Assembly (NCBI GenBank): GCA_009763385.1
Contig: CM019824.1
Coordinates: 156,606,357-156,670,356 of the forward strand
Direction: 5' to 3'
Source: Coix lacryma-jobi var. lacryma-jobi
Lineage: Eukaryota > Streptophyta > Magnoliopsida > Poales > Poaceae
Length of the DNA: 64,000 nucleotides
Shown here: in pieces, positions 1-10,138 of the stretch
How the letters are laid out: each line of letters opens with the position of its first letter
Position numbering within the stretch: position 1 is the stretch's first letter
Position numbers and translations under genes: made by a program
The notes under the pieces: model-generated
The model's input: only the letters and a program-made list of their open reading frames with translations
Told to the model about the DNA's origin: nothing
Database searches by the model: none

Positions 1-798
1 CTTGAGCTGCAATATAATCTTCTTTGGGAAAGCAACTCACCTCTCCCTAAAGCAAATGTCACTTCTATTCCCTCCACTAGTGAAGGTTGTGGAAAATGCT
101 ATAATGTTGATTTAAATGCCTATTCCACTAACCTTGTGAACATGGAGGCCATGAGAAAAGAGATAGCAAGATTGACAAACATCATTGCAAGTGGTTGTGT
201 CAAGTCTACCACAAATGCTAATGAGAAGACTCAAGAGAAGAGCAAGCCCAAGTTCAAGAATGGATGACGTCCTTCCATAAAAGATGGGTTAGGGCACGAA
301 AAAGGAGCCAAGACTAATGGAAGAAGGACAGTGAATGGCTATGAGTGTGTGAGATTTGAGAAGAAGGGTCAGATTGGTACAGTTCAGCCTGCACAGACCG
401 CGGCAGTGCCGCGCCAGAAGGCGGCAGTGTCGGGCCCCGGCAGTGCCGCCCCCAGGCCGGCAGTGCCACGCCCCAAGAAAGGGAAGGCTACCAGTTTACC
501 TTCTGCTCAGTCTCACACACAGCACAAGCAGGTGCCCAACCCAAAGCAAGGATCTCAGAAACCAAAGGAATCAATTTGGATGGCCAAGAACAAGTTTGCA
601 CATCAACCCAAGATAGAAGCCCCAAGGAAGAGCATGTCATCCTGTTACATATTAGAACACAACAACAGTGGTAAAGTTGTTGCGAAATATGTTGGTGATA
701 ACAAGAGGACAACCGACAAGTTTATTTGGGTTCCTAAGATACTAGTGACTAACTTGCAAGGCCCCAATGTCAATTGGGGACCTAAATCAAGGAACTAA
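1..798 (+). pseudogene. gag: gag, C-terminal part, with an in-frame TGA
   Basis: Reading frame 1 is open from the window edge to a TGA at 265-267 and continues in the same frame to the TAA ending at 798. The stop codon sits where an Arg codon CGA would need one transition, so it looks like decay. The C-terminal end has the lineage-typical motif FIWVPK...NLQGPN. Residues encoded at about 400-470 form an Ala-Val-Pro/Ser-rich stretch built directly from the palindromic repeat cluster. No CCHC zinc knuckle is visible in this part. Gag packages the element RNA in cytoplasmic particles. The pol frame starts in frame 2 and overlaps the end of gag. Confidence 0.8.
400..470. repeat. palindrome cluster A, in gag
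   Basis: Four copies or near copies of CGGCAGTGCCG lie head to tail with short GC-rich spacers, inside the gag reading frame, and give the peptide pattern AAVP/AAVS/SAAP/PAVP. Confidence 0.85.
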
Positions 799-1543
799 AC
801 TTGTTTTGCAGGCATACTCCTCCGGTGGATCAAGTTGGGTGTTTGATAGCGGATGTACAAATCATATGACCGGAGAAAGGAGTATGTTCTCATCATATTC
901 CCCAACTTCAAATGCAAGTGAAAACATCATTTTCGGTGATAACTCCAAGGGGGATGTGTTAGGACTTGGTAAAGTTGCGATAACACTTGAACATTCAATT
1001 ACTAATGTCTTACATGTTGATTCGTTGAGTTACAACTTGTTATCTGTTTCACAACTGTGTGGGATGGGTTTCAATTGTCTCTTTACGGATGAGGGTGTGG
1101 AAGTCTTTAGAAGGGAGGATTCCTCTATTGTCTTTACGGGTCGTTTGAAAGGGAAGCTTTACTTAGTTGATTTCAACAAAAGTGAAGCTAAACTTGAGAC
1201 TTGTTTAGTGGCAAAATCTAGCATGGGTTGGTTATGGCATCGCCGACTAGCTCATGTTGGGATGAGGAACTTGGCCAAACTTCAAAAAGACAACCACATC
1301 CTAGAACTAACCAATGTTGATTTTGAGAAAGACAGAGTATGTGGAGCTTGCCAAGCCGGAAAACAAGTAGGCGTACCTCACCCACCAAAGAGCTATGACA
1401 CTACTACTCATCCATTGGAGTTGATCCACATGGATCTCTTTGGACCGGTTGCCTACCTAAGCATCGGCGGTAACAAACATGGTCTTGTTATTGTTGATGA
1501 CTTTTCTCGTTTCACTTGGAGGGCATCAAGCACGAGTTTTTAG
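767..1543 (+). pseudogene. pol: pol, protease and N-terminal integrase, broken by deletion
   Basis: The frame encodes an aspartic protease active-site motif (WVFDSGCTNHMTG), then a GAG-pre-integrase zinc-binding region with LWHRRLAHVG and a CxxC (CGACQAGK). The start of the integrase core follows, with HMDLFGP and VIVDDFSRFTW. Directly after that Trp, near 1518-1521, the sequence jumps to the late integrase motif EGIKHE in another frame. The middle of the catalytic core, including the segment normally carrying the second acidic residue (DNG.EF), is absent. The last few residues of this frame are out-of-frame read-through. The first ATG overlaps the gag end, and translation was presumably continuous with gag by recoding or frame change, which is an inference. 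Confidence 0.85.
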
Positions 1544-3951
1544 TTCCATACACCCCTCAACAAAATGGTGTGGTGGAGAGGAAGAATAGAACACTCATTG
1601 ACATGGCAAGGACGATGCTTGATGAATACAAGACGCTGGACATCTTTTGGGCCGAAGCCGTCAATACCGCTTGTCATGCAATCAACCGCCTCTACCTCCA
1701 CAAGAGAAGAAAGAAGACCTCCTATGAGCTGCTCACCTGTAACAAGCCAAAGGTGTCCTACTTTAGAGTCTTCGGGTGCAAATGTTTCATTTTGAACAAG
1801 AAGCCCAAAGCCTCTAAGTTCGCATCTAAGGTTGATGAAGGTTTTCTTCTCGGTTATGGATCAAACGAGCATGCCTATCGTGTTTTCAACAAGGCCTCCG
1901 GCAAGGTTGAAATAGCGATAGACGTGACGTTTGATGAAACTAACGGCTCTCAAGTAGAGCAAGTTGATGAAGTTGTTGTAGGAAATGAGGAACCACCTTG
2001 CGAAGCAATCAAGCAATTAGCCATTGGTGATATTAGACCACAAGAACAGCAGGCTACTGATCAGGATGGTCCTCAAGTTGAAGTCCCTGCTGGGACTGGT
2101 GACATACAGTCCCCGGCAGTGTTGGCTACAACCCCGGCAGTGTCGGGCCCCGGTAGTGCTGGGCAGAGCCCAACAGTTCCGGGCACTCCCAGGGCAGCTG
2201 CAGCCAGTCCACTTCGTGGAGTGAACCTACAACCCATCTTCGAGCAAGATGAAGAAGATGCCGAAGATGTAGCAGAACCCATTGATCATCCAAGGCTCAA
2301 GCAAACTATTCAACAGGACCATCCCGTTGACAACATCCTTGGGAGTCTTCGAAAGGGGGTAACGACACGCTCTCATTTGGCGAATTTTTGTCAATATTAC
2401 TCGTTTGTTTCCTCTTTGGAACCTCTCAAGGTAGAAGAAGCTCTTGGAGATCCAGATTGGGTGATGGCCATGCAAGAAGAGCTCAACAACTTCGAGCGTA
2501 ACCAAGTATGGTCACTTGTGGAAAGACCAAATACCAATGTCATTGGAACCAAATGGGTCTTCCGCAACAAGCAAGATGAAGAAGGTGTGGTGACAAGGAA
2601 CAAGGCAAGATTGGTAGCTCAAGGCTTCACTCAAGTAGAGGGTTTGGACTTTGAAGAAACATATGCACCGGTTGCTAGACTTGAAGCTATTCGGATTCTT
2701 TTAGCCTATGCAGCCCATCACAACTTCAAGCTATATCAAATGGACGTGAAGAGTGCATTTCTCAATGGCCCTATACAAGAGTTGGTGTATGTTGAGCAAC
2801 CACCGGGTTTTGAAGATCCCAAGTTCCCCGACCATGTCTTCAAACTCCAAAAGGCGCTCTATGGGCTTAAACAAGCACCTAGAGCATGGTATGAATGCCT
2901 TAAGGAATTCTTGCTTAAACAAGGCTTTGAAATAGGCAAAGCCGATCCTACTCTCTTCACTCATAAAGTCAATGGAGATATTTTTGTGTGCCAAATATAT
3001 GTCGATGACATAATATTTGGTAGTACTAACAAATCCTTTTGTGATGAGTTTAGTAGGATCATGACTAAGAGATTTGAGATGTCTATGATGGGTGAGCTCA
3101 AGTTCTTCCTTGGTTTTCAAATCAAGCAATTGAAGGAAGGGACTTTTCTTTGCCAAACCAAGTACACCCATGATATGTTGAGAAAGTTTGACATGGTGAA
3201 CGCCAAGCCTATCAAGACTCCCATGCCAACTAATGGACATCTTGATCTCAATGAGGAAGGGAAAGCCGTGGACATCAAGGTATATCGCTCCATGATCGGC
3301 TCTCTTCTTTACTTATGCGCATCTAGGCCTGATATTATGCTTAGTGTGTGCATGTGTGCTAGATTTCAAGCTAACCCGAAAGAGTGTCACCTAGTGGCCG
3401 TTAAGAGAATCTTGAGATATCTAGTTCACACACCAAACCTTGGCTTGTGGTATCCCAAGGGCTCCAAGTTCGAGCTACTTGGCTATTCGGATTCCGATTA
3501 TGTCGGTTGTAAAGTAGATCGAAAAAGCACTTCAGGGACATGTCAATTTCTTGGATGCTCCCTAGTGTCTTGGGGTTCTAAAAAGCAAAATTGTGTAGCC
3601 CTTTCCACAGCCGAGGCCGAGTATGTTGCAGCAGGTGCATGTTGTGCGCAACTACTTTGGATGAGGCAAACCCTTCGTGATTTCGGATGTCATTTTACCC
3701 ATATCCCACTCTTGTGTGACAATGAAAGTGCCATAAAACTTGCAAACAACCCAGTGAGTCACTCAAGAACCAAACATATAGACATCCGACATCATTTCTT
3801 GAGAGATCACGAAATCAAAGGAGATATCGCAATTCGTCATGTGAGCACCGACAAACAACTAGCCGATATCTTCACTAAGCCTCTCGATGAGTCAAGGTTT
3901 TGTGCTTTGAGAAGTGAACTAAATATACTTGACTCTCAGAACGTAGTTTGA
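1516..3951 (+). pseudogene. pol: pol, C-terminal integrase, reverse transcriptase and RNase H
   Basis: The frame is long and open. It begins artificially at the deletion joint with PYTPQQNGVVERKNRTL, which carries the last catalytic Glu of integrase. A variable linker with an acidic stretch and a palindrome cluster (2113-2165) follows. The reverse transcriptase has QMDVKSAFLNG and the catalytic YVDDIIFG (about 2998-3021). RNase H of the Ty1/copia type shows SDSDYVGC and STAEAEYVAAG. It ends in the usual ADIFTKPL region. RT and RNase H look intact and could in principle supply activity in trans. Integrase cannot be functional because its central acidic residue is missing. This pairing of intact RT with a gutted integrase makes the copy non-autonomous. 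Confidence 0.9.
2113..2165. repeat. palindrome cluster B, in pol linker
   Basis: Three diverged copies (CCGGCAGTGTTGG, CGGCAGTGTCGG, CGGTAGTGCTGG) lie inside the integrase-RT linker of pol. Confidence 0.8.
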
Positions 3952-4170
3952 AACCTAGCATGCTTGATTGATCAACTAGTATGACCTAGGAAAAACCAAT
4001 TTCAAAACTTTCATATATTGTGTTTCAAAATCTTTGAGAAAGAAACTTGCTTGAAATGACCATTGTTTTGTATTGATTGATTGTCACTGGTCATAGCATG
4101 CAAGTTGTATGTGTTCACTCCAAGGAAGAGGTGTAGTAGCTTAGAGATAAATCTGTTCTGTAGGTAACTG

Positions 4171-4242
4171 TCCGGCAGTGCCGGGCCAGCCGCGGCACTG
4201 CCGGGCTCCGGCAGTGCCGCGCTCGGCGCGGTAGTGCCGCGA
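4171..4242. repeat. palindrome cluster C
   Basis: Four units: CCGGCAGTGCCGG, GCGGCACTGCCGG, CCGGCAGTGCCGC and GCGGTAGTGCCGC, in non-coding DNA after pol. Confidence 0.85.
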
Positions 4243-4680
4243 CTAGTCGGTTCGGCCTGAACCGACTGTTACCGTGTGGGGCCAAAGGAAAAACTTTCCT
4301 ATTCTACCCGGTGGCCTCACCTCTCTCTCTCTCTCTCCCTCATTCTTATCCAAGCCAGTAAAAAACTCTCGCTCTCTCTCTCTCTCGGGCGAAAAAGTGG
4401 CGACCGGCGGCCGCTTCTTCTCCGGGCTCCCTCCCGGCGTGTCCAGCCTGCAGCGGTGCAGCTCCGTGCTCCCCTCCGTTGCAGCTCGGTCTCCCTTCAA
4501 CAAGGGCTCCCCTTCCCTCTTCTCTCCATCTCAAGGTGAAATTTCAATATCCCTAACCCTAGTTTTCCCGATTTGTAAAATGTGCCATGGTAGTTGTACT
4601 TAGAGGTTGTAGAAGGGTTTGTAGATGATAGGGAGGTAGTGGGAATGATGGATGTGGTGTTCCTTGGCTCAGATCTGGCC

Positions 4681-4758
4681 TGCCCGCGCGGCAGTGCCGC
4701 GCTCTGCGTGGCAGTGCCGGGCCCCGGCAGTGCCGCTCCCTGAGCGGCAGTGCCGGAC
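4681..4758. repeat. palindrome cluster D
   Basis: Four CGGCAGTGCCG-type units about 20 bases apart, upstream of the post-pol ORF. Confidence 0.85.
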
Positions 4759-4867
4759 CATGAGCAGGGATTTGATCCAAGTAACACCCTATCCATCGAA
4801 GTCTATTGCCTCACTATGACCTACCAGCTCTTATGCAGTCTTCTAATTCATAGTTTCCATGTTTTAG

Positions 4868-6415
4868 ATGTCGGGTGGAAGAGGTGATGAGAGAAGGGTG
4901 AAGCAAAGGATGGATCTGCTCAGGGGGAGGAGCAAGCAGCCATCTCGCCGAGGTGGCTCTAGTTCCCAAGGGGATGTATCAGCACGACAGGAGATCCGTG
5001 ATGAGGCTCGCCTGCAGATGCAAGGGCGACAGATTCGGGATGATCTTTATCCCAACACACCAGAGCATCTTGCAGAGGTCAGCAGAGCCCACCTGCAGGA
5101 ATACACTGAGGATGTGTAGGAGAGGCCTCCACAGGACACCAAGGACAGGCAGCCTGTGTCTTACTACCAGCAGTTCAGCTCGGTGAAGACACAACGTCAG
5201 CTCAATCCCTACAACTTTCAGAAAGATATGGGCATTGACTACAGGTTCTGGAATGAGTTCCATTCCGACTTCTACCGTTCAGTCCTGTACAATGCCAAGA
5301 AGCAAAAGATTCTGAGTATGAAGTATGTTGATTGGGAGCACTTGGAGGCCAAGCATGATCGTGACATCAACAGGGTAGTGGCAGCTTGCAAGGAGAGAAA
5401 CATGTATGACTTGATGGGTTTCAGCTACAATTGGAACACCGAGATTATCCATCAGTTTCATGCCACTCTCTATGTGGACAATGTGGTGGAGGAGATGCAT
5501 TGGATGACCGAGGGACGTCACTACAAGGTCTCTTATGAGACCTTTGCTAGGATTCTCGGTTTGGGCAGCGGGGATAGAGAGCTTGATAGTCTGCACCAGG
5601 AGAGGACTCTGACAGACAATGAGATTGCATTCATGTATGAGGATCCTCAGAAGGCAGACGGGTTGGTCAAGGGGCTGAAGGGCTATTACTACATGTTGAA
5701 CAACCTTTTCAGGCAGACTCTCAACCCCAAAGGGGGTTCCCATTCTAACCTCTATGGATATGGCAGGAACATGTTGGCTAGGATGGCCCCCAGGGCAAAC
5801 CATTTCTCCATCTCCAGCTTCATTTGGACTGAGTTACAGGTGGCAGCCGAGGATGCTAGGAAGGCAGTGCTCTATGCCCCCTACATCATGTACATGATTG
5901 AGATGGTCTCCGGCTACACCTTTGCTAAGGATGGGTTGCATGAGCCTTATAGAGCAGAGAAGAAGAGGGCAGCAGCAGCAGGGGCAGTAGCAGTTGACAG
6001 GCCAGAGAGCTCCCGCCCTTCCTATCAGAGGAAGAAGAAGAGCAAGCTGGCCAAATGGATTAAGGCCATCTTCTCTACTTGCACCTACGCAGCCCAGACA
6101 GCTCACCAGGAACTTGTTGAGCAGCGTGCAGAGCGAGAGCGGGCGGGTCGTTCGCCGTTACCTCCACCCCGCTCTCCACCTCACTTCGACCTCTCCAGCC
6201 TTGATTCAGATGATATCGACTCAGATGGCGACGAGGAGCAGGAGGAGATAGTGCCTGAGCCGTCTCGTCGTTCTACACGTGCCTCGACCCGCTACACCAG
6301 TACTACCCATCGCCATGGGAAGGCCGTTGTAGAGTCCGATGACGACGATGACGACGACGACGATGATGATGAGGGTGAGATTCCGTGGGACAAGTTAGCT
6401 TCGGATGACGAGTGA
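4868..6415 (+). pseudogene. post-pol ORF of the Sirevirus (env-like position), one in-frame TAG
   Basis: An ATG at 4868 opens a frame that runs to a TGA ending at 6415, interrupted only by TAG at 5117-5119. Both halves are in the same frame. The protein is mostly hydrophilic. A basic N terminus precedes a central domain (YRFWNEFHSDFYRSV ... YETFARILGLG) resembling the plant transposon protein domain found in extra ORFs of some Ty1/copia and Athila elements. A Ser/Arg-rich region and a C-terminal run of about 11 Asp (6340-6371) follow. I see no signal peptide and no clear membrane segment, so 'env-like' describes position rather than proven function. Family assignment is from memory of the motif style, not a search. 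Confidence 0.7.
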
Positions 6416-7072
6416 GTGTTTGGACACTCTTCTCTTCTCTCTACTTCTCTCTTTTTGGTGACTTGTTGCCAAAGGGGGAGAATTAGGCGAAGAGAAGGGG
6501 GTACAACACTTACTTCTTCATGTCCCATCTTTTAGTAGTTGTGAGTTGTGAGAGAGTTTGTCGGTCAAAACTCTAATTTATATTACTCTATGTTGCTACT
6601 TCTTAGACTTGGATGTGGACATGTACTTTTATATGCTTATCTAGCTTGTCATATTCTGTTTAGACATGTTGTGTATTATGCTTTGTGGTTGTTTTAATTT
6701 CCGCTGCGTTTGCTGTCTGTAAGCTTGAGCGGCAGTGCCGCTCCAGGGCCGGCAGTGCCGGGCTCCGGCAGTGCCGCGCCCAGAGCGGCAGTGCCGCTCT
6801 GGCAGATAGGCAGCAAACCACTCTGATGTGCATAAACTGTCATTCGCATCACGTATTTATTCTTGACACAGTTTGTTCGCACCCCACAAAGTTATTAGAT
6901 GTGAAACTGAACCTACTTTACACTTTCAAATATGTGAATTTTGGCCTCTAATGCCAATTTGAGATTTCAGCTCTCATTCACACATTTAGGAGGAGGTTTC
7001 AAACCTAAGCTTCTTAATCTCAAGTATTGTACCCTTTTATTGTAAGCTTAAATTATGTTGTCATCAATCACC
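6416..7072 (+). other. 3' untranslated spacer of the Sirevirus
   Basis: No gene supported. It includes a purine motif CCAAAGGGGGAGAAT at about 6469-6483 that resembles an extra polypurine tract upstream of the real one, and palindrome cluster E. Confidence 0.6.
6727..6801. repeat. palindrome cluster E
   Basis: Four CGGCAGTGCCG-type units in the 3' spacer: GCGGCAGTGCCGC, CCGGCAGTGCCGG, CCGGCAGTGCCGC and GCGGCAGTGCCGC. Confidence 0.85.
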
Positions 7073-7086
7073 AAAAAGGGGGAGAT
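7073..7086 (+). other. polypurine tract of the Sirevirus
   Basis: AAAAAGGGGGAGAT lies directly before the LTR start TGTAAG. This is the expected plus-strand primer site for reverse transcription. Confidence 0.85.
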
Positions 7087-7428
7087 TGTAAGTGCAATCA
7101 AGCCCTAATTGTGGGTTTTGGTGATAATGACCACATGATTGAAGAACTAATGAGATTTACCAAGATGACAAGCAGGTTGATAATAAGTAAGGATGGTACA
7201 TATGTGTTGGTGGACCCCTCATACTACATTTCATCGGTTCCGGACTCAAAGTGCTACAACGAGCTCTTTATTATGAATTTGAGTTATAGGTTTGCCGTAC
7301 TATCAAGGGGGAATGCAAATGCATCGCTATGACTGAATGATATGTGCTCAAACCAACCCAAGCCATCCCTGTTTCTAACCAAAGACAGCTGCACAGAATT
7401 CAGATCCTTCTCTGTCTGTCTGGTAGGC

Positions 7429-7500
7429 GTGGCAGTGCCGCCCAGGGCGCGGCAGTGCCGGGCCGCGGCACTACCGGGCTAAGGCCGGCACTGCCGCGAC
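7429..7500. repeat. palindrome cluster F, in LTR
   Basis: Four units of the CGGCAGTGCCG/CGGCACTGCCG type in the 5' half of the LTR. Confidence 0.85.
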
Positions 7501-8210
7501 TTGTTTCAGCCATTGGAAGGCAGGGGGTATTTACACTACCCTCCTGCCACCCCAACAGTCACCCACGACCATTTACTCTTCTCCTACCTCCAGATAAGGC
7601 TCCCTCTCCCCATTGAAGGCTCCCAAGCTCTCTCTCACCCAATCTTCGATTCCCATTGATTCCAAGTGAGTTAGAGCCTCAAACCTTCATCAAAGAGAAG
7701 CCCTAGCTGAGATCTACTCCCTAGAGCACTTGATTTGAGCCATAGCCGGTGGATTTGATTCTATTACTCTTGGGTTCTTGGAACCCTAGCCGGCTAGGCG
7801 TCGCCCTTGAGCTAGCCAACTTGTGTGGTGGCCTTGGGAGGTTTGTAATCACTTGTGCAGCTAGTATTATTACCCCTCACCTCAAGGATTTGGTTCCTTG
7901 ACTTGAGAACGAGGTAGAGTTGCAAAGCTCATGACCTAAGTGGTCAACCTCAACAACGTGGAGGTAGGCAAGCCTTGGTGGCCAGCTGAACCACGGGATA
8001 AATCACTTGTCTCTTGTGCTTACTTGCTTTCATATTTCATACTTGTGAGCTTGTGATAGATTCTAGGGTTTGGCTCGATCTACTTCATACTACATATTTG
8101 GCTTGGTAGAGTTGGTTCTGTTGATTCAGGAAACTTAGTGTAGCATTTCCATTCATATAGAATCAGTTTGTTGTGGCTGGATTTCGAATTGCAGTCTCAG
8201 GTTCTACTCT

Positions 8211-8284
8211 GCGCGGTAGTACCGGGCTGAGGCCGGCAGTGCCGGGGAGCAGCAGTGCCGGGCACAGAGCGGTAGTGTCGGGCC
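8211..8284. repeat. palindrome cluster G, in LTR
   Basis: Four diverged units (GCGGTAGTACCGG, CCGGCAGTGCCGG, AGCAGTGCCGG, GCGGTAGTGTCGG) near the LTR end. Confidence 0.8.
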
Positions 8285-8328
8285 TATCTAATTAAGTTTT
8301 GAGCTATGATTTTTGACAGGCCTATTCA

Positions 8329-8350
8329 CCCCCCCCCCCCCCCCCCCCCC
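8329..8350 (+). repeat. 22-base poly-C run near LTR end
   Basis: An uninterrupted run of 22 C, an expanded form of the short C-run that normally precedes CTCTAG at Sirevirus LTR ends. A second short C-run follows at 8387-8394. Confidence 0.9.
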
Positions 8351-8417
8351 TCTAGGCCACACAGGTCCTTACAGTTGCCTAATTCACCCCCCCCTCTTAG
8401 GCGTCACGGTCCTTTCA

Positions 8418-9700
8418 ACATCTCTATCATGAAGCCCATAAGAAGTTTGTGTGTGGCTCCGAGGAAGGCTTTGCAAGGGGTATTGTGCTCGCGTCGCATG
8501 GATTGCGAAGAGCAACTCTAGAAGAGCGAGATGTGAAGGGCAACAAGTAGTTCAGCTGGGTCAAGTGCTAGAGCTTGTGGTAAGCGCTCCATGTGGGAGA
8601 GTGTGACTTGTGGGTCACCACTAGCAAGAGGACATGCGGCAACTTTGGAGCTTATCTCAGCAGGGACTAGCTTGGTGGCGACCAAGTGAACCTTAGGATA
8701 AAAATCATCATGTCAACCTTGTTCATCTTGTTGGTTTGCAATCCCCTTACACAAGCTTATATCTACTTACTCATATATTATGCTTGTGTAGTTGCTCTTG
8801 TAATTAGTTAGCTTGTGTAGCTTGCTAGTTATCTTTCTTATTTGTGTAGCATAGAAGTATCTTCCTTGTGTGGCTAATTGGCTTGAGTAGTCTTGTTAGT
8901 CATTTTGTTTGTGTAGTTAAGTAAGTTGAACTCTCTAGTTTGGCTTATGTAGCCTTGCTATTGAGTAAGTACTAGTGAACTTAGGCTTTGTGTGATTTGC
9001 ATACTAGCATGCGTAGGAGCTCTCTGCTTGTTTGAGTGCAAGTTGCATAGGTTTATGTGACCTTGCAAGCTAGAACTATTAGGTGAGCTCTTGCTAGCTC
9101 GGCATCTTACTATCGGTGTTTATTAACCGGCAACTCGTCTAGGGATTACTCGAGACGATTTGTTCAGTGGATTTCAATGTCTGTTGGACTTGGCTGGAAC
9201 ACAAAGACAACGATTTATACTGGTTCGGGCCGCTTGAATAGCGTAATACCCTAGTCCAATACGTCGTGTGCCTTGGTGTTAGGATTGATTGCATGGGGTA
9301 TGCCCCTTCCTCACCTTATATAGTTTGGTAGAGTAGGATACATATCCTAGTCCTGGTTGGTTACAACAGGGGAGTTCTTATCTTATTACATAGAATAACT
9401 TTCTTAAGAATCCGACTAATCTAAAGCAAGTATCCTAAAGATCACGCTATCTTGCTCCGTGTCTTTAGACCACCTGTCCAAACATCCCAAGTCTAGTTCG
9501 AGTAATCATTGTCATGGATGTATCTTTGGGATCCTGGTCCGTTACTTACTTTCTTTGTTTAGGATCTTTGTAAGGTGCTAAAGAACCTATGCAGAGGGTA
9601 GAGCAATAGATTTAATTCTCATATTTGTTTGGTTAGCTAGTACAATTAAGTTTTAAAAAAGGACTATCCATCCCCTGTAGTCCACCATTTCGATTCTACA
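8418..9700 (+). mobile_element. older Sirevirus LTR remnant, interrupted by a solo LTR
   Basis: Bases 8430-9110 and 9545-9700 align in order with the right half of the 2.4-kb LTR seen at 52180-54619. Shared landmarks are GCTTTGCAAGGGG/GAGGGGCATTGTG, GGGACTAGCTTGGTGGC, the repeated TTGTGTAGC words, GTTTAGGATC and a terminal GGACTAT..CC. The end ATTCTACA at 9700 is not followed by a Sirevirus primer site, so this is a 3' or solo LTR. Its left half was separated by insertion of the Sirevirus at 1-8417. Divergence is clearly higher than between the two LTRs of the 52-62 kb element. Confidence 0.8.
9111..9544 (-). mobile_element. Gypsy-type solo LTR with 5-bp target duplication
   Basis: A 434-base block splits the older LTR. 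CTTAC at 9106-9110 and at 9545-9549 form the target duplication. It carries the ACTGGTTCGGGCC region typical of Gypsy LTRs in grasses. The minus strand has a TATATAAG box (complement of 9314-9321), which sets its orientation. The termini read TA...TA instead of TG...CA, one transition at each end. No internal domain is left, so unequal recombination between two LTRs is the likely origin. Confidence 0.8.
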
Positions 9701-9959
9701 CGTGGTCATCCATACTACAAAGCATCTAACAGGTTACGCGTTTTGAGTTGTGTTATCCACAATATGAGTATAATTTTGTATTCCAGAGTGCTTGTATCGT
9801 GTCGACATACCCAACTATCATATGATATAATTCTTCTTTCGTTGAAAAAATCTTTATGCCTTGTATTTAGTAGCAAAAGCAAAAAAAAAGATAAAAAGGA
9901 GCACGACAAATTCGAGATATGTTTGCCGTAGATCTACTTGTATTTTTTTGTTCCCCTGA
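9701..9959. other. no gene seen
   Basis: AT-rich intergenic DNA between the old LTR and the split MITE. Nothing recognisable. Confidence 0.5.
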
Positions 9960-10138
9960 CTAGTTGCACAGATGAAAACTAATTTGCGAAATAAAATTAT
10001 TAAGCCTAATTAATCTATCATTAGTACACATTTACTGTAGCACCACATTACCAAATCATGGACTAATTAGTCTTAATAGGTTTATCTCACAAATTAGTCT
10101 TCATCTATGTAATTAGTTTTATAAACAGTCTATGTTTA
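9960..10138. mobile_element. MITE, left part, split by the CACTA element
   Basis: It contains the grass MITE core with GTAGCACCACATT, CAAATCATGGACTAATTAG and inverted ATTAAGCCTAATTA. The rest resumes at 22512 after the CACTA element. The left end appears truncated. Confidence 0.75.

Larger units (their letters stand above)
3952..4867 (+). other. spacer between pol and the post-pol ORF
   Basis: No supported gene lies here. The stretch holds palindrome clusters C and D, a CT-rich microsatellite (about 4321-4386) and a GC-rich block at 4390-4530. It probably acts as leader for the downstream ORF; a subgenomic promoter or splice acceptor could lie here but none can be proven by eye. Confidence 0.6.
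1..8417 (+). mobile_element. Sirevirus-type Ty1/copia LTR retrotransposon, 5' part outside window
   Basis: The order gag, protease, integrase, reverse transcriptase, RNase H is that of Ty1/copia. An extra ORF after pol, a long 3' spacer, a polypurine tract AAAAAGGGGGAG and an LTR starting TGTAAG follow. Clusters of short palindromes around CGGCAGTGCCG run through the whole element, a known habit of the Sirevirus lineage. The 5' LTR, primer site and most of gag are left of the window. The copy is defective: a TGA in gag, an internal deletion in integrase and a TAG in the post-pol ORF. It sits inside an older Sirevirus LTR that resumes at 8418. The exact right end is either 8373 or 8417, because an LTR-end-like sequence occurs twice. 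Confidence 0.9.
7087..8417 (+). repeat. 3' LTR of the Sirevirus
   Basis: It starts TGTAAGTGCAATCAAGCC right after the polypurine tract. It ends in a poly-C/CTCTAGGC region with GGTCCTTACA at 8373, repeated as GGTCCTTTCA at 8417. Palindrome clusters F (7429-7500) and G (8211-8284) lie inside. The partner LTR is outside the window, so insertion age cannot be estimated here. Confidence 0.85.

Noticed and set aside
2731..3240. Long open frame on the minus strand of the RT region
   Set aside because: It mirrors the pol coding strand and has no domain; an antisense shadow of RT.
5279..5803. Minus-strand open frame opposite the post-pol ORF
   Set aside because: Shadow of the plus-strand coding sequence with no recognisable domain.
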